Numbered from the stretch's first letter, positions 16,711-25,663 are shown. The stretch is 64,000 nt of DNA from an uncultured Clostridia bacterium (GCA_946403295.1 CAMIZL010000009.1:1-64000); one strand, 5' to 3'. Numbers and translations: made by a program. Notes: generated by a model from the letters alone, not told the origin.

Positions 16711-16839
16711 GTCCGATATCCCGGCATTTTCCGCGTATATCGGCGATCCGATGTCCCCGCGATCTTGCGCGTATATCGGCGATCCGATGTCCCCGCGATC
16801 TTCCGCGTATATCGGCGTTCCGATATCCCGGCATTTTCC
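16711..16839. repeat. 36-bp tandem repeat, about 3.5 copies
   Basis: Copies start at 16732, 16768 and 16804 (period exactly 36), each with the core CGCGTATATCGGCG. A partial copy at 16711-16731 matches the end of the third copy. The array lies in the leader of the ABC ATPase gene, just after the upstream stop codon. Copies differ by single bases and there are no variable spacers. Confidence 0.9.
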
Positions 16840-16844
16840 ATGTA

Positions 16845-19157
16845 TCATTTGTCCCTATAATATTCCATGGTTTCCATAAGCTCCGCGGGAAGCTTTTTAC
16901 ATCTGTTTTCTATCGCTTTGTACCTGAGTTCGAGTTCATGGATCTTCTTGTTTCTTTCCCTCTCAAATCTCGCAAACGCTTCATCGTAAAGCGGCTGCTT
17001 CTCCACCTGGGTTCTGATCCCCACGGAGAACGGACAATAAGTTGCAAGTATCTCGCGGGCAACTTTGTTGAGCTTAACCGCACCGGAAGCTTCGGATTTG
17101 ATCCATATCTCGTAGTCGAGCGTAAAGATCTCGCGAAGGTTGTTGCGCCCGCGCTGGATCTGAAGCTTGACCTTCTCTTTCCTCTCCTCGGAAAGCTCTC
17201 TGTTCTTTTTGAAGAACTGAATGTAGTCGGCATACTCCGATGTGAGCGAATGCACCTGGATATTGTTCCACGAAGGTCCCTGAATGGTCTTGCAAAGAGC
17301 CCATCTGAACTGTCCGAACGCTTTCACGAGCATGTCTTTAAGCGACGTATATGTGATAGCCGGGATGAAGAACCTTCCCTCGGAATCTCTCTTTCTGCCG
17401 GTGATCTCCTGCCACATGATGCAGTTGCGGCCGACGGTCGGGAACAGGATAAATATGGGGAATACCTGTTTCATCCTGTATTCTTTCTCGATCCCGAGCT
17501 CCTTATCCACAAAAAGCGCTTCTCTGTGGAAGACGGAGTAATCGATACCGAGAAGTTCCTTTACGGCATCGTTGATCTTATTGGCGCTGCAATATGCCTC
17601 CTCGATCGCCGAAAGCATCATTCCCGAATGCAGAACGGGAACGAACGAGGTGAGCGATCCGTTAACAACCCTGACACCGTGGAAGAGGACTTCTCTGATC
17701 TCGTAGTGGAGCTTCTTTCCTCCGTCGCTCATCGCGCTCTTGATCTCGGCATCATTCATCTTGCCCTGCTTCTTCTGCTCTCGAAGAACTTCGGCATAAT
17801 CAAGACCCATATCGTTACGTGAGGGTTCTTCCTTTCCGTCATAAATACGGGACAGCCACTCTCTGATCGTATATACGGCGCAAGGACCCTCGGACTTGAC
17901 CTTGTTGATCGAAACGAGCGAAGCAAGCTCTTCTTCGGTAAGAAGCTTTTCTTCAAGGAAACCGAACTCAAGAAAAAGATCGACGGAAAGCGGTGTCTTG
18001 TCCTTCTTGAACGAAGCAAGCAAAGTCTTTTCGTAGAGAGCATAAACCTTGTCGGCCAGATTTCGACGAAGCTTTCTCATATCGTCGTCCGTACTGTCAC
18101 GATCTTCGGCGTTGATAAACGTATCAAGCATTTCCCTGAGAGCCGACTTGTCATCGCCGTCATACCCCGCAAACGAAGTAACCGTTTCGAAAGTTCCTTT
18201 AAGCTCGGCCACCGCCTTCGCAACATCATGCGACTGCATCTTTACCTCGGAGTCTCCAGACGCCGAGCTCGAGAAATCCTTGCCTGTCTTGTATTCCTGC
18301 ACAAGTCCCGAAAGACGGCTTCCGTCAAACATGTGCTCCGAAAGGATCTCATCATCGAAAGAACGGGCCGATTCCTCGCATATCGAAGCGAGCGAATCAA
18401 GGAGCATAACCGCATCGTCCGCGCTCTTTCCTTTCTTACGGAGGGTCGACGCCGCACCCAAAAGTCCCTGCGCGAGTCCGTTTCCGGCCTCGATACGATC
18501 AAGTATCGAGAAACAGTAGTCGGATAACTCCGAAAGCAGATCGCACAAAACAACCTCCGTGCCGATAAGCTCCAAAAGCACCTCAAGAGTCAGCAGATCG
18601 CTTCCGCAGAAGAAAGCCTTTATTCCTTCATAAGGGATCTTTGCATATTCAAGGAGAACCTCCATCCTGTTCTCGTAAAGTTCTGCTTCGGGCTCAAATT
18701 CCTCGAGTGTCATAAGTCCCGGAACCGCGGCAACTTTCATACCGCCTCCGAGAGACGTGTAACCCGAGTAAGCACGCGAAACCGTATCATGAAGCTTCGA
18801 AGCCAGAACGAGGATCTTGTCGTATCTTTTGTATAATTCCAGAATAAACCGGGAATGAGAGAACACGGTAACGCCGCAATAATCCTTGTTTGAGCCGAGG
18901 ACCGATCGAAGCGCGGACCCGTCCTGCGCGGAGAATGCGTAGGCCGTGACATCCTCAACCGCTTCGCACGAGTACTTGACCGTGTCAGCCGCACCGGGCA
19001 GCTCTCCGAGAAGCGCTCCCACTCCGAGTACCAGACTGAAACCGTTGTTGCTGACTCGTACTTTGCCTTTAAGAACTAGACAAAAGATTCCGGCCGGATC
19101 TGCTTCATTAAAGAGCACATCTCCCGGCGAAAATTTGTTGGTCTGGTTGAGCTTCAT
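16845..19157 (-). CDS. Cyclic-nucleotide-binding domain protein with large unknown C-terminal region
   Basis: 770 residues; AAGGGG lies upstream of the ATG. Residues of about 1-125 resemble a CRP-type cNMP-binding barrel: 'FSPGDVLFNEADPAG', 'LVLKGKVRVSNNG' and 'LGVGALLGELP'. The phosphate-binding Arg-Ala pair of true cAMP sites is not evident, so it may be a structural domain. There is no CRP helix-turn-helix. The remaining ~640 residues are soluble, mostly helical and unknown to me, with a charged helical C-terminus ('RFERERNKKIHELELRYKAIENR') that could be a coiled coil. It is the first gene of a minus-strand group with an ABC ATPase and a degenerate AAA+ protein, so the three may form one system (inference). 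Confidence 0.8.
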   Translation of the reverse strand: MKLNQTNKFSPGDVLFNEADPAGIFCLVLKGKVRVSNNGFSLVLGVGALLGELPGAADTVKYSCEAVEDVTAYAFSAQDGSALRSVLGSNKDYCGVTVFSHSRFILELYKRYDKILVLASKLHDTVSRAYSGYTSLGGGMKVAAVPGLMTLEEFEPEAELYENRMEVLLEYAKIPYEGIKAFFCGSDLLTLEVLLELIGTEVVLCDLLSELSDYCFSILDRIEAGNGLAQGLLGAASTLRKKGKSADDAVMLLDSLASICEESARSFDDEILSEHMFDGSRLSGLVQEYKTGKDFSSSASGDSEVKMQSHDVAKAVAELKGTFETVTSFAGYDGDDKSALREMLDTFINAEDRDSTDDDMRKLRRNLADKVYALYEKTLLASFKKDKTPLSVDLFLEFGFLEEKLLTEEELASLVSINKVKSEGPCAVYTIREWLSRIYDGKEEPSRNDMGLDYAEVLREQKKQGKMNDAEIKSAMSDGGKKLHYEIREVLFHGVRVVNGSLTSFVPVLHSGMMLSAIEEAYCSANKINDAVKELLGIDYSVFHREALFVDKELGIEKEYRMKQVFPIFILFPTVGRNCIMWQEITGRKRDSEGRFFIPAITYTSLKDMLVKAFGQFRWALCKTIQGPSWNNIQVHSLTSEYADYIQFFKKNRELSEERKEKVKLQIQRGRNNLREIFTLDYEIWIKSEASGAVKLNKVAREILATYCPFSVGIRTQVEKQPLYDEAFARFERERNKKIHELELRYKAIENRCKKLPAELMETMEYYRDK

Positions 19158-19243
19158 TTTTGTAACCCCTTATGCGCGTTTTCCATGTTGTTGATCATTA
19201 AATGTCAGATTTCAGATACAGAGCTTATTATACCTCAAAATGC

Positions 19244-19290
19244 ACAAAAACACAATCGAGCAGGCTGTAGACCTGCCGGGTTGTGTTTTT
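19244..19290 (-). terminator. Intrinsic terminator
   Basis: Nested stems AAAACACAA/TTGTGTTTT and GCAGG/CCTGC, followed on the minus strand by GTTTTTGTGCATTTT. It lies downstream of the 155-residue protein gene. Confidence 0.75.
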
Positions 19291-19314
19291 GGTGGATTTG
19301 TATTTTTTTAGGAC

Positions 19315-19782
19315 TTAACACGAGAGCTTATAACAATATAGCATCTGCTCCTCTGTATCATATATAGCTAACAAGTACGTGCTTCGCCCCCTATGGTTTT
19401 CCTCTTCTGCAATCTCTCTATACTTTCCTTCCGAAAAGAATTTGCCAAGAAATTGTCTGCTTCGCTTATTAAAGCCGCAACTCGTTGAATTTGAAAGATC
19501 AAGTGGCATCTCGTTCCAATCCGAAAAGCTTTCATAAAACAATGTGGAATTCAGTTTTGCTCGATATAAGCAGTCTTTATCGTCCGAATATCGATCATAA
19601 TAGTCAAATACTTTTTCAAACTGTAGGCATCGGTCAAATCCGAGGTTGTCCGAAAACTCTTTTGAGATTTCTTCTGACAAATCCCGTCCGATCTCATAAG
19701 AAGACGGAAACACCTGATTAACTATGAGTGTTAGTCCCATGAGCACTATTATAATCCCTAAAATGATTATTGCTTTTTTCAT
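19315..19782 (-). CDS. Small membrane-anchored protein, unknown
   Basis: 155 residues; AAAGGAG precedes the ATG. One N-terminal membrane segment (AIIILGIIIVLMGLTLIV) is followed by an extracytoplasmic charged domain with several Cys residues (DRCLQF, DCLYRA, TSCGFN, YCYKLSC) that could form disulfides. The C-terminus 'YLLAIYDTEEQMLYCYKL' resembles the end of the next upstream gene product ('YVAVYDMDNEKMYYYDN'), and both have an N-terminal anchor and a 'QFLGKF'/'QYLGNI' motif. The pair are probably divergent paralogues. No known family is recognised. Confidence 0.7.
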   Translation of the reverse strand: MKKAIIILGIIIVLMGLTLIVNQVFPSSYEIGRDLSEEISKEFSDNLGFDRCLQFEKVFDYYDRYSDDKDCLYRAKLNSTLFYESFSDWNEMPLDLSNSTSCGFNKRSRQFLGKFFSEGKYREIAEEENHRGRSTYLLAIYDTEEQMLYCYKLSC

Positions 19783-19843
19783 TTTGTATCTGCTCCTTTA
19801 TAATCCGACTATCCATTCAAAATGCTTATTTGAGTAGATTTGC

Positions 19844-20281
19844 TTAATAATGGTTGTCATAGTAATACATTTTTTCATTATCCATGTCATACACCGCAAC
19901 GTAATTCTTCATGCAGATCAAATGAAGCGGATCTCTGTCAGATTCCTTATAAAACCCTTTTTTTATATTCCCCAGATACTGTTTCGCTTTATTATCCATA
20001 TGCGGGTAATCCGGTTCCCACGTTTCCCATTCAGCTAACTTGGAAACTATTTTGTCCTTGGGAATATTTGATACGTACAAGATGTATCCGTCCACCCGGA
20101 ATCCCCCCAGGTTTTCGAACACCACCTTAAACTCCGTATCGCAATCCACTTCAAATACCTCTGCAAATGATTGTTCCGGCGATACGATTACCATTTCATT
20201 CCATAGCTGAACCATAAGAAAGAAAAGCATTATACTCTCCGCGACAATACAACAAATGTAGCAAACCTGTTTCCTTTTCAT
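19844..20281 (-). CDS. Small membrane-anchored protein, unknown, paralogue-like to its neighbour
   Basis: 145 residues; AAGGAG precedes the ATG. An N-terminal hydrophobic segment with several Cys (YICCIVAESIMLFFLMVQL) is followed by a soluble domain that includes KAKQYLGNIKKGFYKE and ends in a Tyr-rich tail. Its layout and C-terminal pattern match the 155-residue protein immediately downstream. Base composition here is more AT-rich than in flanking housekeeping genes. Function unknown; the pair could be lineage-specific surface or immunity-type proteins, but nothing in the sequence proves that. Confidence 0.7.
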   Translation of the reverse strand: MKRKQVCYICCIVAESIMLFFLMVQLWNEMVIVSPEQSFAEVFEVDCDTEFKVVFENLGGFRVDGYILYVSNIPKDKIVSKLAEWETWEPDYPHMDNKAKQYLGNIKKGFYKESDRDPLHLICMKNYVAVYDMDNEKMYYYDNHY

Positions 20282-20432
20282 AAAACTCCTTGCGCTTATT
20301 TTGTTTTAAAAGCCTTTTTCTGTCCGGTATTATTGTGTTAAAAGCTCCGGTAACGCTAAAAAAATACTACCACAAAATTTGCGTTTTTTTCGCACCTCGT
20401 AACAATTGGTATGTAACTCGTAAAAAAATGCA

Positions 20433-20472
20433 TTTTGGAACTATTTTTTGTGAGGAAAAAATAGTTCCAAAA
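20433..20472. terminator. Perfect 17-bp stem hairpin
   Basis: TTTTGGAACTATTTTTT pairs with 20456-20472 around the 6-nt loop GTGAGG. On the minus strand it is followed by TGCATTTTTTTACG, so it may end transcription running leftward from the two-component genes. Otherwise 20282-20550 is AT-rich with no gene seen. Confidence 0.6.
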
Positions 20473-20551
20473 GTTTAAACTGTGCACTTTTTTGCTGATT
20501 GTTTTCGAAAAATTGTGAACATTTGGATCATGTCTTGCAGTACATCTCGTC

Positions 20552-20580
20552 TTGACACCCCCGTGCGCGTAATGTATACT
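20552..20580 (+). promoter_or_regulatory. Promoter of the SRP RNA gene
   Basis: TTGACA at 20552-20557, 17-bp spacer, TATACT at 20575-20580, with the RNA 5' end expected 7-10 nt later. Confidence 0.88.
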
Positions 20581-20587
20581 TTCCCTT

Positions 20588-20855
20588 GTCGCGCAGCCGG
20601 GGAGTCAGCGGTGCCCTATACCTGCAATCCGCTATAGCAGGGGTGATGTCCGGCCTCGGGTTGTCTGTTGGCAGGCCGCCCTCCATAAGTGATGTTGACG
20701 ATTGGGTCTCGCGCAATGAGAGCCTGTGAACCGTGTCAGGGTAGGAATACAGCAGCACTAAACAGTGTCTTTTATGTGCCGCGAGGTTGCCTGATCCGAG
20801 TTAACTGTGGGGGTAACGCTGTTTTCAGCTTCACAAAGCAGGACGCGCGATTTTT
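20588..20855 (+). ncRNA. ffs: Signal recognition particle RNA, large (Alu-containing) type
   Basis: About 265 nt. The ends pair (TCGCGC at 20589-20594 with GCGCGA at 20845-20850) and a T-run follows. The Alu part shows the conserved 'ACCTGCAATCCGCTATAGCAGGG' region type seen in Gram-positive scRNAs. The Ffh-binding domain IV has a GGAA tetraloop on a GTA/TAC stem, flanked by the symmetric-loop sequences CAGG and AGCA. With Ffh and FtsY it targets membrane proteins. It is a stand-alone transcript whose 3' end faces the 3' end of the histidine kinase gene 39 nt away. The exact 5' and 3' ends are estimates. Confidence 0.93.
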
Positions 20856-20893
20856 GTTTTGATCTGTATATTTCAGCTCATATCTGTTACAGC

Positions 20894-22312
20894 TCACAGT
20901 CTCAATTTCGGAACTTCACCGAGCGCTTCCTCTTCCGGGAATTTGTCCGCCATAAAGCGGTCAGAGAACAGGTTCGCTGTATTTGTCTGTTCCGGGAAAG
21001 ATACCGTAAAGCGGGTTCCGAGTTCGGTTCTTGACACAACGTCCACACGCCCGTCATGCGCGTCCACGATCCATTTTGCTATCGAGAGACCGAGTCCCGA
21101 ACCGCCCGTTTTTCCGTTACGGGCCTTGTCCGAACGATAAAAACGTTCAAATATATGTCTTATGTCTTCGGCTTCGATACCGCTTCCCTCATCCTGGACC
21201 ATATATGAAACCATGCCGTTTCCGCTGTTCACGCCGAGAGTGATCGCGTTTCCTTTGGCTGTGTACTTTGACGCGTTCTGAACAAAGATCCGGAGTGACT
21301 GCTTGATCATGGAAACATCTCCCCTGATCATCATGCGCGGTGCTGCCGAAAGAATAAGCTCGGATCCTTCTTCATCCTCACCGCCGCAATCAACACCCTG
21401 AACAAAGAACCTATATTCATGGTCAGTATCGATCATCATCGATTCTTCAAATACCTCGCGCACAACATCCTTGAGATCGAAATCAACAAGCTTTAAATTG
21501 TTTCTTCCGCTGTCGCCTCTTGCAAGGAACAAAAGCTGTTCGACAAGATCCTTCATGTACTGGGATTCGTGCTTGAGCGCCTCTATCGATTCGTTAAGGA
21601 CCGCCGGGTCCTCTTTGCCCCATCTGTCGAGCATATTTACATAGCCCTGAACCACCGCGATGGGCGTGCGAAGCTCATGTGACGCATCCGAAACAAACCG
21701 TGTCTGCTGGATCTGTGCTTCCTTCATTCGGGAAAGGAGCGCATTGAGAGCGGCTTCGATACCCTGAAGGTCTTTATCCTGCGTTTCGATCTTTATGTTT
21801 TCCTCGGTTCCGGAAACGCCCCTGATCGCTCTTTCCAGGTTCTCAAGGTGAGTCGCGTCAAGGGGAATGTTACTTATAACTTCCGCACGCGACGCAAGAT
21901 CGTTTAGGGGCTGCAACTTTCTTCTGATCCTTCCGGTCCTGAACATCGAAAAGAACAGCGAGATGCATTGATAAATACCGAGTATGATCGAATACGGCAC
22001 TATCTTGTTCATCATCGGTCTGAGCGCCTTATACATATATGTTCCGTCGGAGAGCATAAGTCTGATCGACATGTCATTCGACGGATCGCGGGCAAACGCG
22101 AAATTTGTTATCTCTCTGATCCCGCCTTCGATCTGTCCGAGAAAGTTATATCCCTCGATCGTCAGGAAAACCAAAAGGAAAAACATATCAAATAAAACAA
22201 ATGATACCAGCTTGCTTTGCCAAAAGCTCCAATTGATCTTTCTGGCAATAGAGGTCATTTTTTCTTTGCGCTCTCGTTTTTCACGTTTTACCCGGTCGTT
22301 ATTGTCTGTCAT
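20894..22312 (-). CDS. Sensor histidine kinase of a two-component system
   Basis: 472 residues from the ATG at 22310-22312, with GGAAG spaced 6 nt upstream; an in-frame ATG 30 nt earlier overlaps the regulator's stop and lacks a site. Two membrane segments (about 30-55 and 110-135) enclose a ~55-residue extracytoplasmic loop. They are followed by a HAMP-like linker, the HisKA box FVSDASHELRTPIAVVQGY, and a HATPase domain with N-box 'IFVQNASKY', DEGSGI and 'GGSGLGLSIA'. All catalytic motifs are intact. It is paired with the OmpR-type regulator directly upstream. The signal is unknown; the small loop argues for membrane-state sensing. Confidence 0.95.
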   Translation of the reverse strand: MTDNNDRVKREKRERKEKMTSIARKINWSFWQSKLVSFVLFDMFFLLVFLTIEGYNFLGQIEGGIREITNFAFARDPSNDMSIRLMLSDGTYMYKALRPMMNKIVPYSIILGIYQCISLFFSMFRTGRIRRKLQPLNDLASRAEVISNIPLDATHLENLERAIRGVSGTEENIKIETQDKDLQGIEAALNALLSRMKEAQIQQTRFVSDASHELRTPIAVVQGYVNMLDRWGKEDPAVLNESIEALKHESQYMKDLVEQLLFLARGDSGRNNLKLVDFDLKDVVREVFEESMMIDTDHEYRFFVQGVDCGGEDEEGSELILSAAPRMMIRGDVSMIKQSLRIFVQNASKYTAKGNAITLGVNSGNGMVSYMVQDEGSGIEAEDIRHIFERFYRSDKARNGKTGGSGLGLSIAKWIVDAHDGRVDVVSRTELGTRFTVSFPEQTNTANLFSDRFMADKFPEEEALGEVPKLRL

Positions 22313-22325
22313 ATCCTGCTTCCTT

Positions 22326-23021
22326 TCACGACTCTCTGTCATCCTCCCGGATCACATATCCGACACCGCGGACTGTCCTGATGAGCTTGATCCCGAATCT
22401 GTCATCGATCTTTGTCCTGATGTATCTGACATAAACGTCGATGATGTTCGTTTCGCCCACATAATCGTAACCGCAAACCTCGCTGATAAGCTTATCCCTG
22501 TTAAGCACAATGTTTTTGTTCTTCATAAGAAGACGGAGCAGTTCAAATTCTCTGTTTGTGAGCTCTATGTCCTCGCCGTCGACCGTAACTTCGTGTCTGT
22601 CCGCATCAAGGGTGACACCGCGTATGGTCATCTTTTCGCCGGATTCCTGCGTTCCTGCGCCGGCCTTCTTCTTGAGCGCAACGCGGATCCTGGCAAGAAG
22701 CTCTTCTATAGCAAAAGGTTTGGTAAGATAGTCATCGGCACCGGCGTCAAGGCCCGACACCTTATCCATGACCGCATCACGCGCCGTCAGCATGATAACG
22801 GGCGTATCTTTTACGGCACGCAGGCGTCTTAAAACCTCCATGCCGTTGAGCATGGGGAGCATGATGTCGAGAATGATCAGATCGACGTCAGAGGAGAGGG
22901 CCTTTTCAAGACCCTCTCTCCCGTCAAAAGCTTTATCCGTATCATATCCCTCGTGTTTTAGTTCGAGCTCGACAAATCTTGCGATGCTCTCCTCGTCTTC
23001 GATGATAAGAATCTTTGCCAT
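22326..23021 (-). CDS. OmpR/PhoB-family response regulator
   Basis: 231 residues from the ATG at 23019-23021, behind AGAGGAG. The receiver has IIEDEES, phospho-acceptor Asp in LIILDIMLP, the T in MLTARD and K in LTKPF. The C-terminal winged helix is complete (LTNREFELLRLLMKN, 'YVRYIRTKID', 'IRTVRGVGYVI'). It binds DNA as a dimer after phosphorylation by the kinase gene 13 bp downstream. Targets are unknown. The DUF4342 gene lies 86 bp upstream on the same strand and may share transcription. Confidence 0.96.
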   Translation of the reverse strand: MAKILIIEDEESIARFVELELKHEGYDTDKAFDGREGLEKALSSDVDLIILDIMLPMLNGMEVLRRLRAVKDTPVIMLTARDAVMDKVSGLDAGADDYLTKPFAIEELLARIRVALKKKAGAGTQESGEKMTIRGVTLDADRHEVTVDGEDIELTNREFELLRLLMKNKNIVLNRDKLISEVCGYDYVGETNIIDVYVRYIRTKIDDRFGIKLIRTVRGVGYVIREDDRES

Positions 23022-23107
23022 TCGGTTCTCCTCTTTAGATGCGGTTTTAACCGCATCCGATTCCTCGCCATATACTTCAACGAAGTACCGGGTTTCTCTT
23101 TTTTGTT

Positions 23108-23650
23108 TCACTTGTTGTCGTTCCTGCTGTTTCGGAAATCGTTTCTGATATCGTTTGCGGCATTCTTTGCCTTGTCGCAGAACTCGTTGAGATCGACCTC
23201 GATCTTGCTGCCGCCCTTAAAGCTGTACCTGAAGTCAAAGAAGAGTCCGATGATCAAAAGCGGGATAACTGCCCAGAAGAATCCGCATGCAAGGATTATG
23301 AGCACGAGTACGGGCATCTGTCCAACTTCTCTGCCGTTTTTCTCGATGACGAATTTGTTCTCCCATGCCTTTTTGATAAGGTTTCCGACCCAGGCGAAGA
23401 ATGCGCCCACGCTGTCGGAAGCGTCATTTTTTCTTTCCCTCGATCTCGGGTTCTCCGTAACAAGGAGATTTGTGTGTCCGTCCCAGCCGGTTGAATAATT
23501 TGCACTTGATGAAGCTGTCTTTCCCTGCTTTTCAAGATATATCACCGCATCAAGCAGATCGTAGTTGTTTGCCTCAAGCGCCGCCTTGGCTTCCTCGTAA
23601 GAAACGCCCGTCTTCTCTCTGATCTTTTCAACTTTTTCGAAATTATCCAT
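23108..23650 (-). CDS. DUF4342 protein with UBA-like N-terminus
   Basis: 180 residues; AGAGAGGAAAT precedes the ATG. Residues 1-45 form a three-helix UBA/TS-N-like domain ('KIREKTGVSYEEAKAALEANNYDLLDAVIYLEKQ'-type pattern). A Ser/Thr-rich linker follows, then a membrane-proximal basic segment (LIKKAWENKFVIEKNGREV) and one strongly hydrophobic stretch (LVLIILACGFFWAVIPLLIIGLFF) before a charged tail. The DUF4342 family function is not known. Position before a two-component system suggests a link to envelope signalling, but that is inference. Confidence 0.82.
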   Translation of the reverse strand: MDNFEKVEKIREKTGVSYEEAKAALEANNYDLLDAVIYLEKQGKTASSSANYSTGWDGHTNLLVTENPRSRERKNDASDSVGAFFAWVGNLIKKAWENKFVIEKNGREVGQMPVLVLIILACGFFWAVIPLLIIGLFFDFRYSFKGGSKIEVDLNEFCDKAKNAANDIRNDFRNSRNDNK

Positions 23651-23805
23651 TTTTATTTCCTCTCTTTTATCGTGATGATTTTTCTGTGGGATCCGTCCGA
23701 AGCGCTTTGCTTCTCTCTGCCGGATGCGTCCGTTCCCTTAACACGATCCCATCATACAACACGAAAATTAAAGAAAAATGTATCGCAGATTAATATCAGA
23801 TTAAT

Positions 23806-24705
23806 TTATCTTTCCGCCAGATATCTCTTGAGTCCGTCTCTCCAATCCGGAAGAATTCCGAATCCGTGCGCTTTGAGCTTCGATGAATCAAGGCGGGAAT
23901 TAAGAGGTCTCCTCGCGGGACTTTTAAAATCCGACGTTTTTACGGGCTCGATCTTAACGTTTATGCCCACCGCCTTAAATATCTCGGCCGCAAATTCGGC
24001 TCTCGAAACATATCCGCCCGAAGAAGTGAGATTATAAGTTCCGTATTCCTCGGACCCGGAGATGTCAACTATCCCCTTTGCCGCATCCACCGTATATGTG
24101 GGCGTTCCGAACTGGTCATCAACGACCTTAACAACCTCTTTGCCTTCTGCCGCTCTGATCATCTTCTCAACGAAATTGTTGCCGTATCTTCCGAACGTCC
24201 AGGACACTCTCACCACAAAATGTTTCTCAAGCGTTTCCCTGACAACCTTTTCGCCTTCGAGCTTCGTTGCCCCGTATACATTAAGAGGATCAAAATCCGT
24301 CGAGTCGGCTTCGTAGGGAGCGGTTCCTTCCCCGTTAAACACATAGTCCGTACTTACATATAGAAGCTTTGCCGAAGTTTTCGCGCAAAGCTTTGCGAGG
24401 ACCCCGGTGCTTTCGACATTCACTTTCCGGACCGTCTCGCGGTTTTCTTCCTTTTCGGCATCATCGACCGCCGTCCACGACGCGCAATGAATGACCGCTT
24501 CCGGCGAGGCTTTTTCAAATGCCGCACGAAGCGCATCCGTATCCGCCAGATCAAATGCCGTATATGAAAAGCCGTTCTTTCCGTATAATAATGCCGGCGG
24601 CTCTTCCTTTCTTCCAGTCCCGAAAACCTCATGCCCTCTCGAAAGAAGCTCTTGTGCCACTTCCGAACCGAGCTGTCCGGTGACGCCTGTTACAAGATAT
24701 CTCAT
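23806..24705 (-). CDS. rfbD: dTDP-4-dehydrorhamnose reductase
   Basis: 300 residues from the ATG at 24703-24705; GGGGAG within the end of rfbA serves as ribosome binding site. It carries out the last step of dTDP-L-rhamnose synthesis, NAD(P)H reduction of dTDP-6-deoxy-L-lyxo-4-hexulose. It is an extended short-chain dehydrogenase: GVTGQLGSE near the N-terminus, the Ser/Thr in 'LLYVSTDYVF', and the catalytic YGATKLEGE. The C-terminus 'SRLDSSKLKAHGF' is typical. It is paired with rfbA 7 bp upstream. rfbB and rfbC are not in the window. Confidence 0.95.
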   Translation of the reverse strand: MRYLVTGVTGQLGSEVAQELLSRGHEVFGTGRKEEPPALLYGKNGFSYTAFDLADTDALRAAFEKASPEAVIHCASWTAVDDAEKEENRETVRKVNVESTGVLAKLCAKTSAKLLYVSTDYVFNGEGTAPYEADSTDFDPLNVYGATKLEGEKVVRETLEKHFVVRVSWTFGRYGNNFVEKMIRAAEGKEVVKVVDDQFGTPTYTVDAAKGIVDISGSEEYGTYNLTSSGGYVSRAEFAAEIFKAVGINVKIEPVKTSDFKSPARRPLNSRLDSSKLKAHGFGILPDWRDGLKRYLAER

Positions 24706-24712
24706 GCTCTTT

Positions 24713-25483
24713 TTACTCCCCGGTGATACTACCGACAGTCTTTCCTGTCTTTTTTTGTTTGTTGCGGACAAATTCGCTTGCCGCCCTCAGGGACTCGATC
24801 GTTCCTGCGTCTATCCATTTATAGCCGCGCCCGAGCCGTTCAACCCTGAGGTTTCCTTCCTTAAGATAGGTATTTGTCAGATCCGTGATCTCGATCTCGC
24901 CGCGTTTTGAAGGGCGGAGCTTTTCGGCCCTCTTTGAAACCCCCGCGGGGTAGAAATAAAGACCTGTGACTGCATAACTGCTCTTCGGCTTCAACGGCTT
25001 TTCTTCTATCGATACGGGTCTTCCTTTTTCGTCAAATCCCACGACGCCGAACCTTCCGGGGTCCGCCACCTTATATGCGAACACGGTGGCGAGGCCGTTT
25101 TCCGCTTCCGACACGGCCTTTTTAAGTTTTGACGCAAGCCCGCTGCCGTAAAAGATATTGTCGCCAAGGATCATCGCACATGTATCGTCCCCGATGAATT
25201 CTTTGCCGAGCGTAAATGCTTCCGCAAGTCCGCGGGGGCTTGGCTGCACTTTGTACGACAGCTGTAGTCCGTATTCGTTTCCTTTCCCGAGAAGAGCCTC
25301 AAACCTCGGCGTGTCCATCGGCGTAGAGATGATAAGAATTTCCCCGATGCCGGCATCCTTAAGGATACTTAAGGGGTAAAAGATCATGGGCTTATCATAA
25401 ACAGGAAGGAGTTGTTTTGAAGTTACAAGAGTCAGGGGATGAAGGCGTGAGCCCGTTCCTCCCGCGAGTATGATTCCTTTCAT
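24713..25483 (-). CDS. rfbA: Glucose-1-phosphate thymidylyltransferase
   Basis: 256 residues from the ATG at 25481-25483 behind AAGGAG. It forms dTDP-glucose from dTTP and glucose 1-phosphate, the first step to dTDP-rhamnose. Motifs: ILAGGTGSRLHPLT nucleotide-binding loop, KQLLPVYDKPM, 'LGDNIFYG', 'EEKPLKPKSSYAVTGLYFYP', and 'LGRGYKWIDAGT'. It is short for the family (usually ~290) because the C-terminal helices are abbreviated, as in some Firmicutes. It is in an operon with rfbD. Confidence 0.95.
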   Translation of the reverse strand: MKGIILAGGTGSRLHPLTLVTSKQLLPVYDKPMIFYPLSILKDAGIGEILIISTPMDTPRFEALLGKGNEYGLQLSYKVQPSPRGLAEAFTLGKEFIGDDTCAMILGDNIFYGSGLASKLKKAVSEAENGLATVFAYKVADPGRFGVVGFDEKGRPVSIEEKPLKPKSSYAVTGLYFYPAGVSKRAEKLRPSKRGEIEITDLTNTYLKEGNLRVERLGRGYKWIDAGTIESLRAASEFVRNKQKKTGKTVGSITGE

Positions 25484-25561
25484 ATCGATCTCCTTTCCTG
25501 CCGACGATTTTAAGTTTATTGTCAGGCCGATTATCATATTGTGTTTTTTTAGTTATGTCTC

Positions 25562-25589
25562 TTGATTAGAATTCTACTTCATGTATAAT
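25562..25589 (+). promoter_or_regulatory. Promoter of the MATE transporter gene
   Basis: TTGATT at 25562-25567, 16-bp spacer, TATAAT at 25584-25589, 75 bp before the ATG. Confidence 0.7.
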
Positions 25590-25663
25590 ATTAATCCGTC
25601 GGACTGAATAGATGAATATATTATGCGTAGTCCCTATGTAACAGAAAGGACCTCTTACATAAA

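Noticed and set aside
16711..16839. CRISPR array
   Set aside because: Repeats are back-to-back with no unique spacers and no cas genes nearby; the same applies to 48521-48696.
16642..16848. 68-codon reading frame through the 36-bp repeat
   Set aside because: It overlaps the ABC ATPase start, is made only by the repeat, and has no convincing ribosome binding site.
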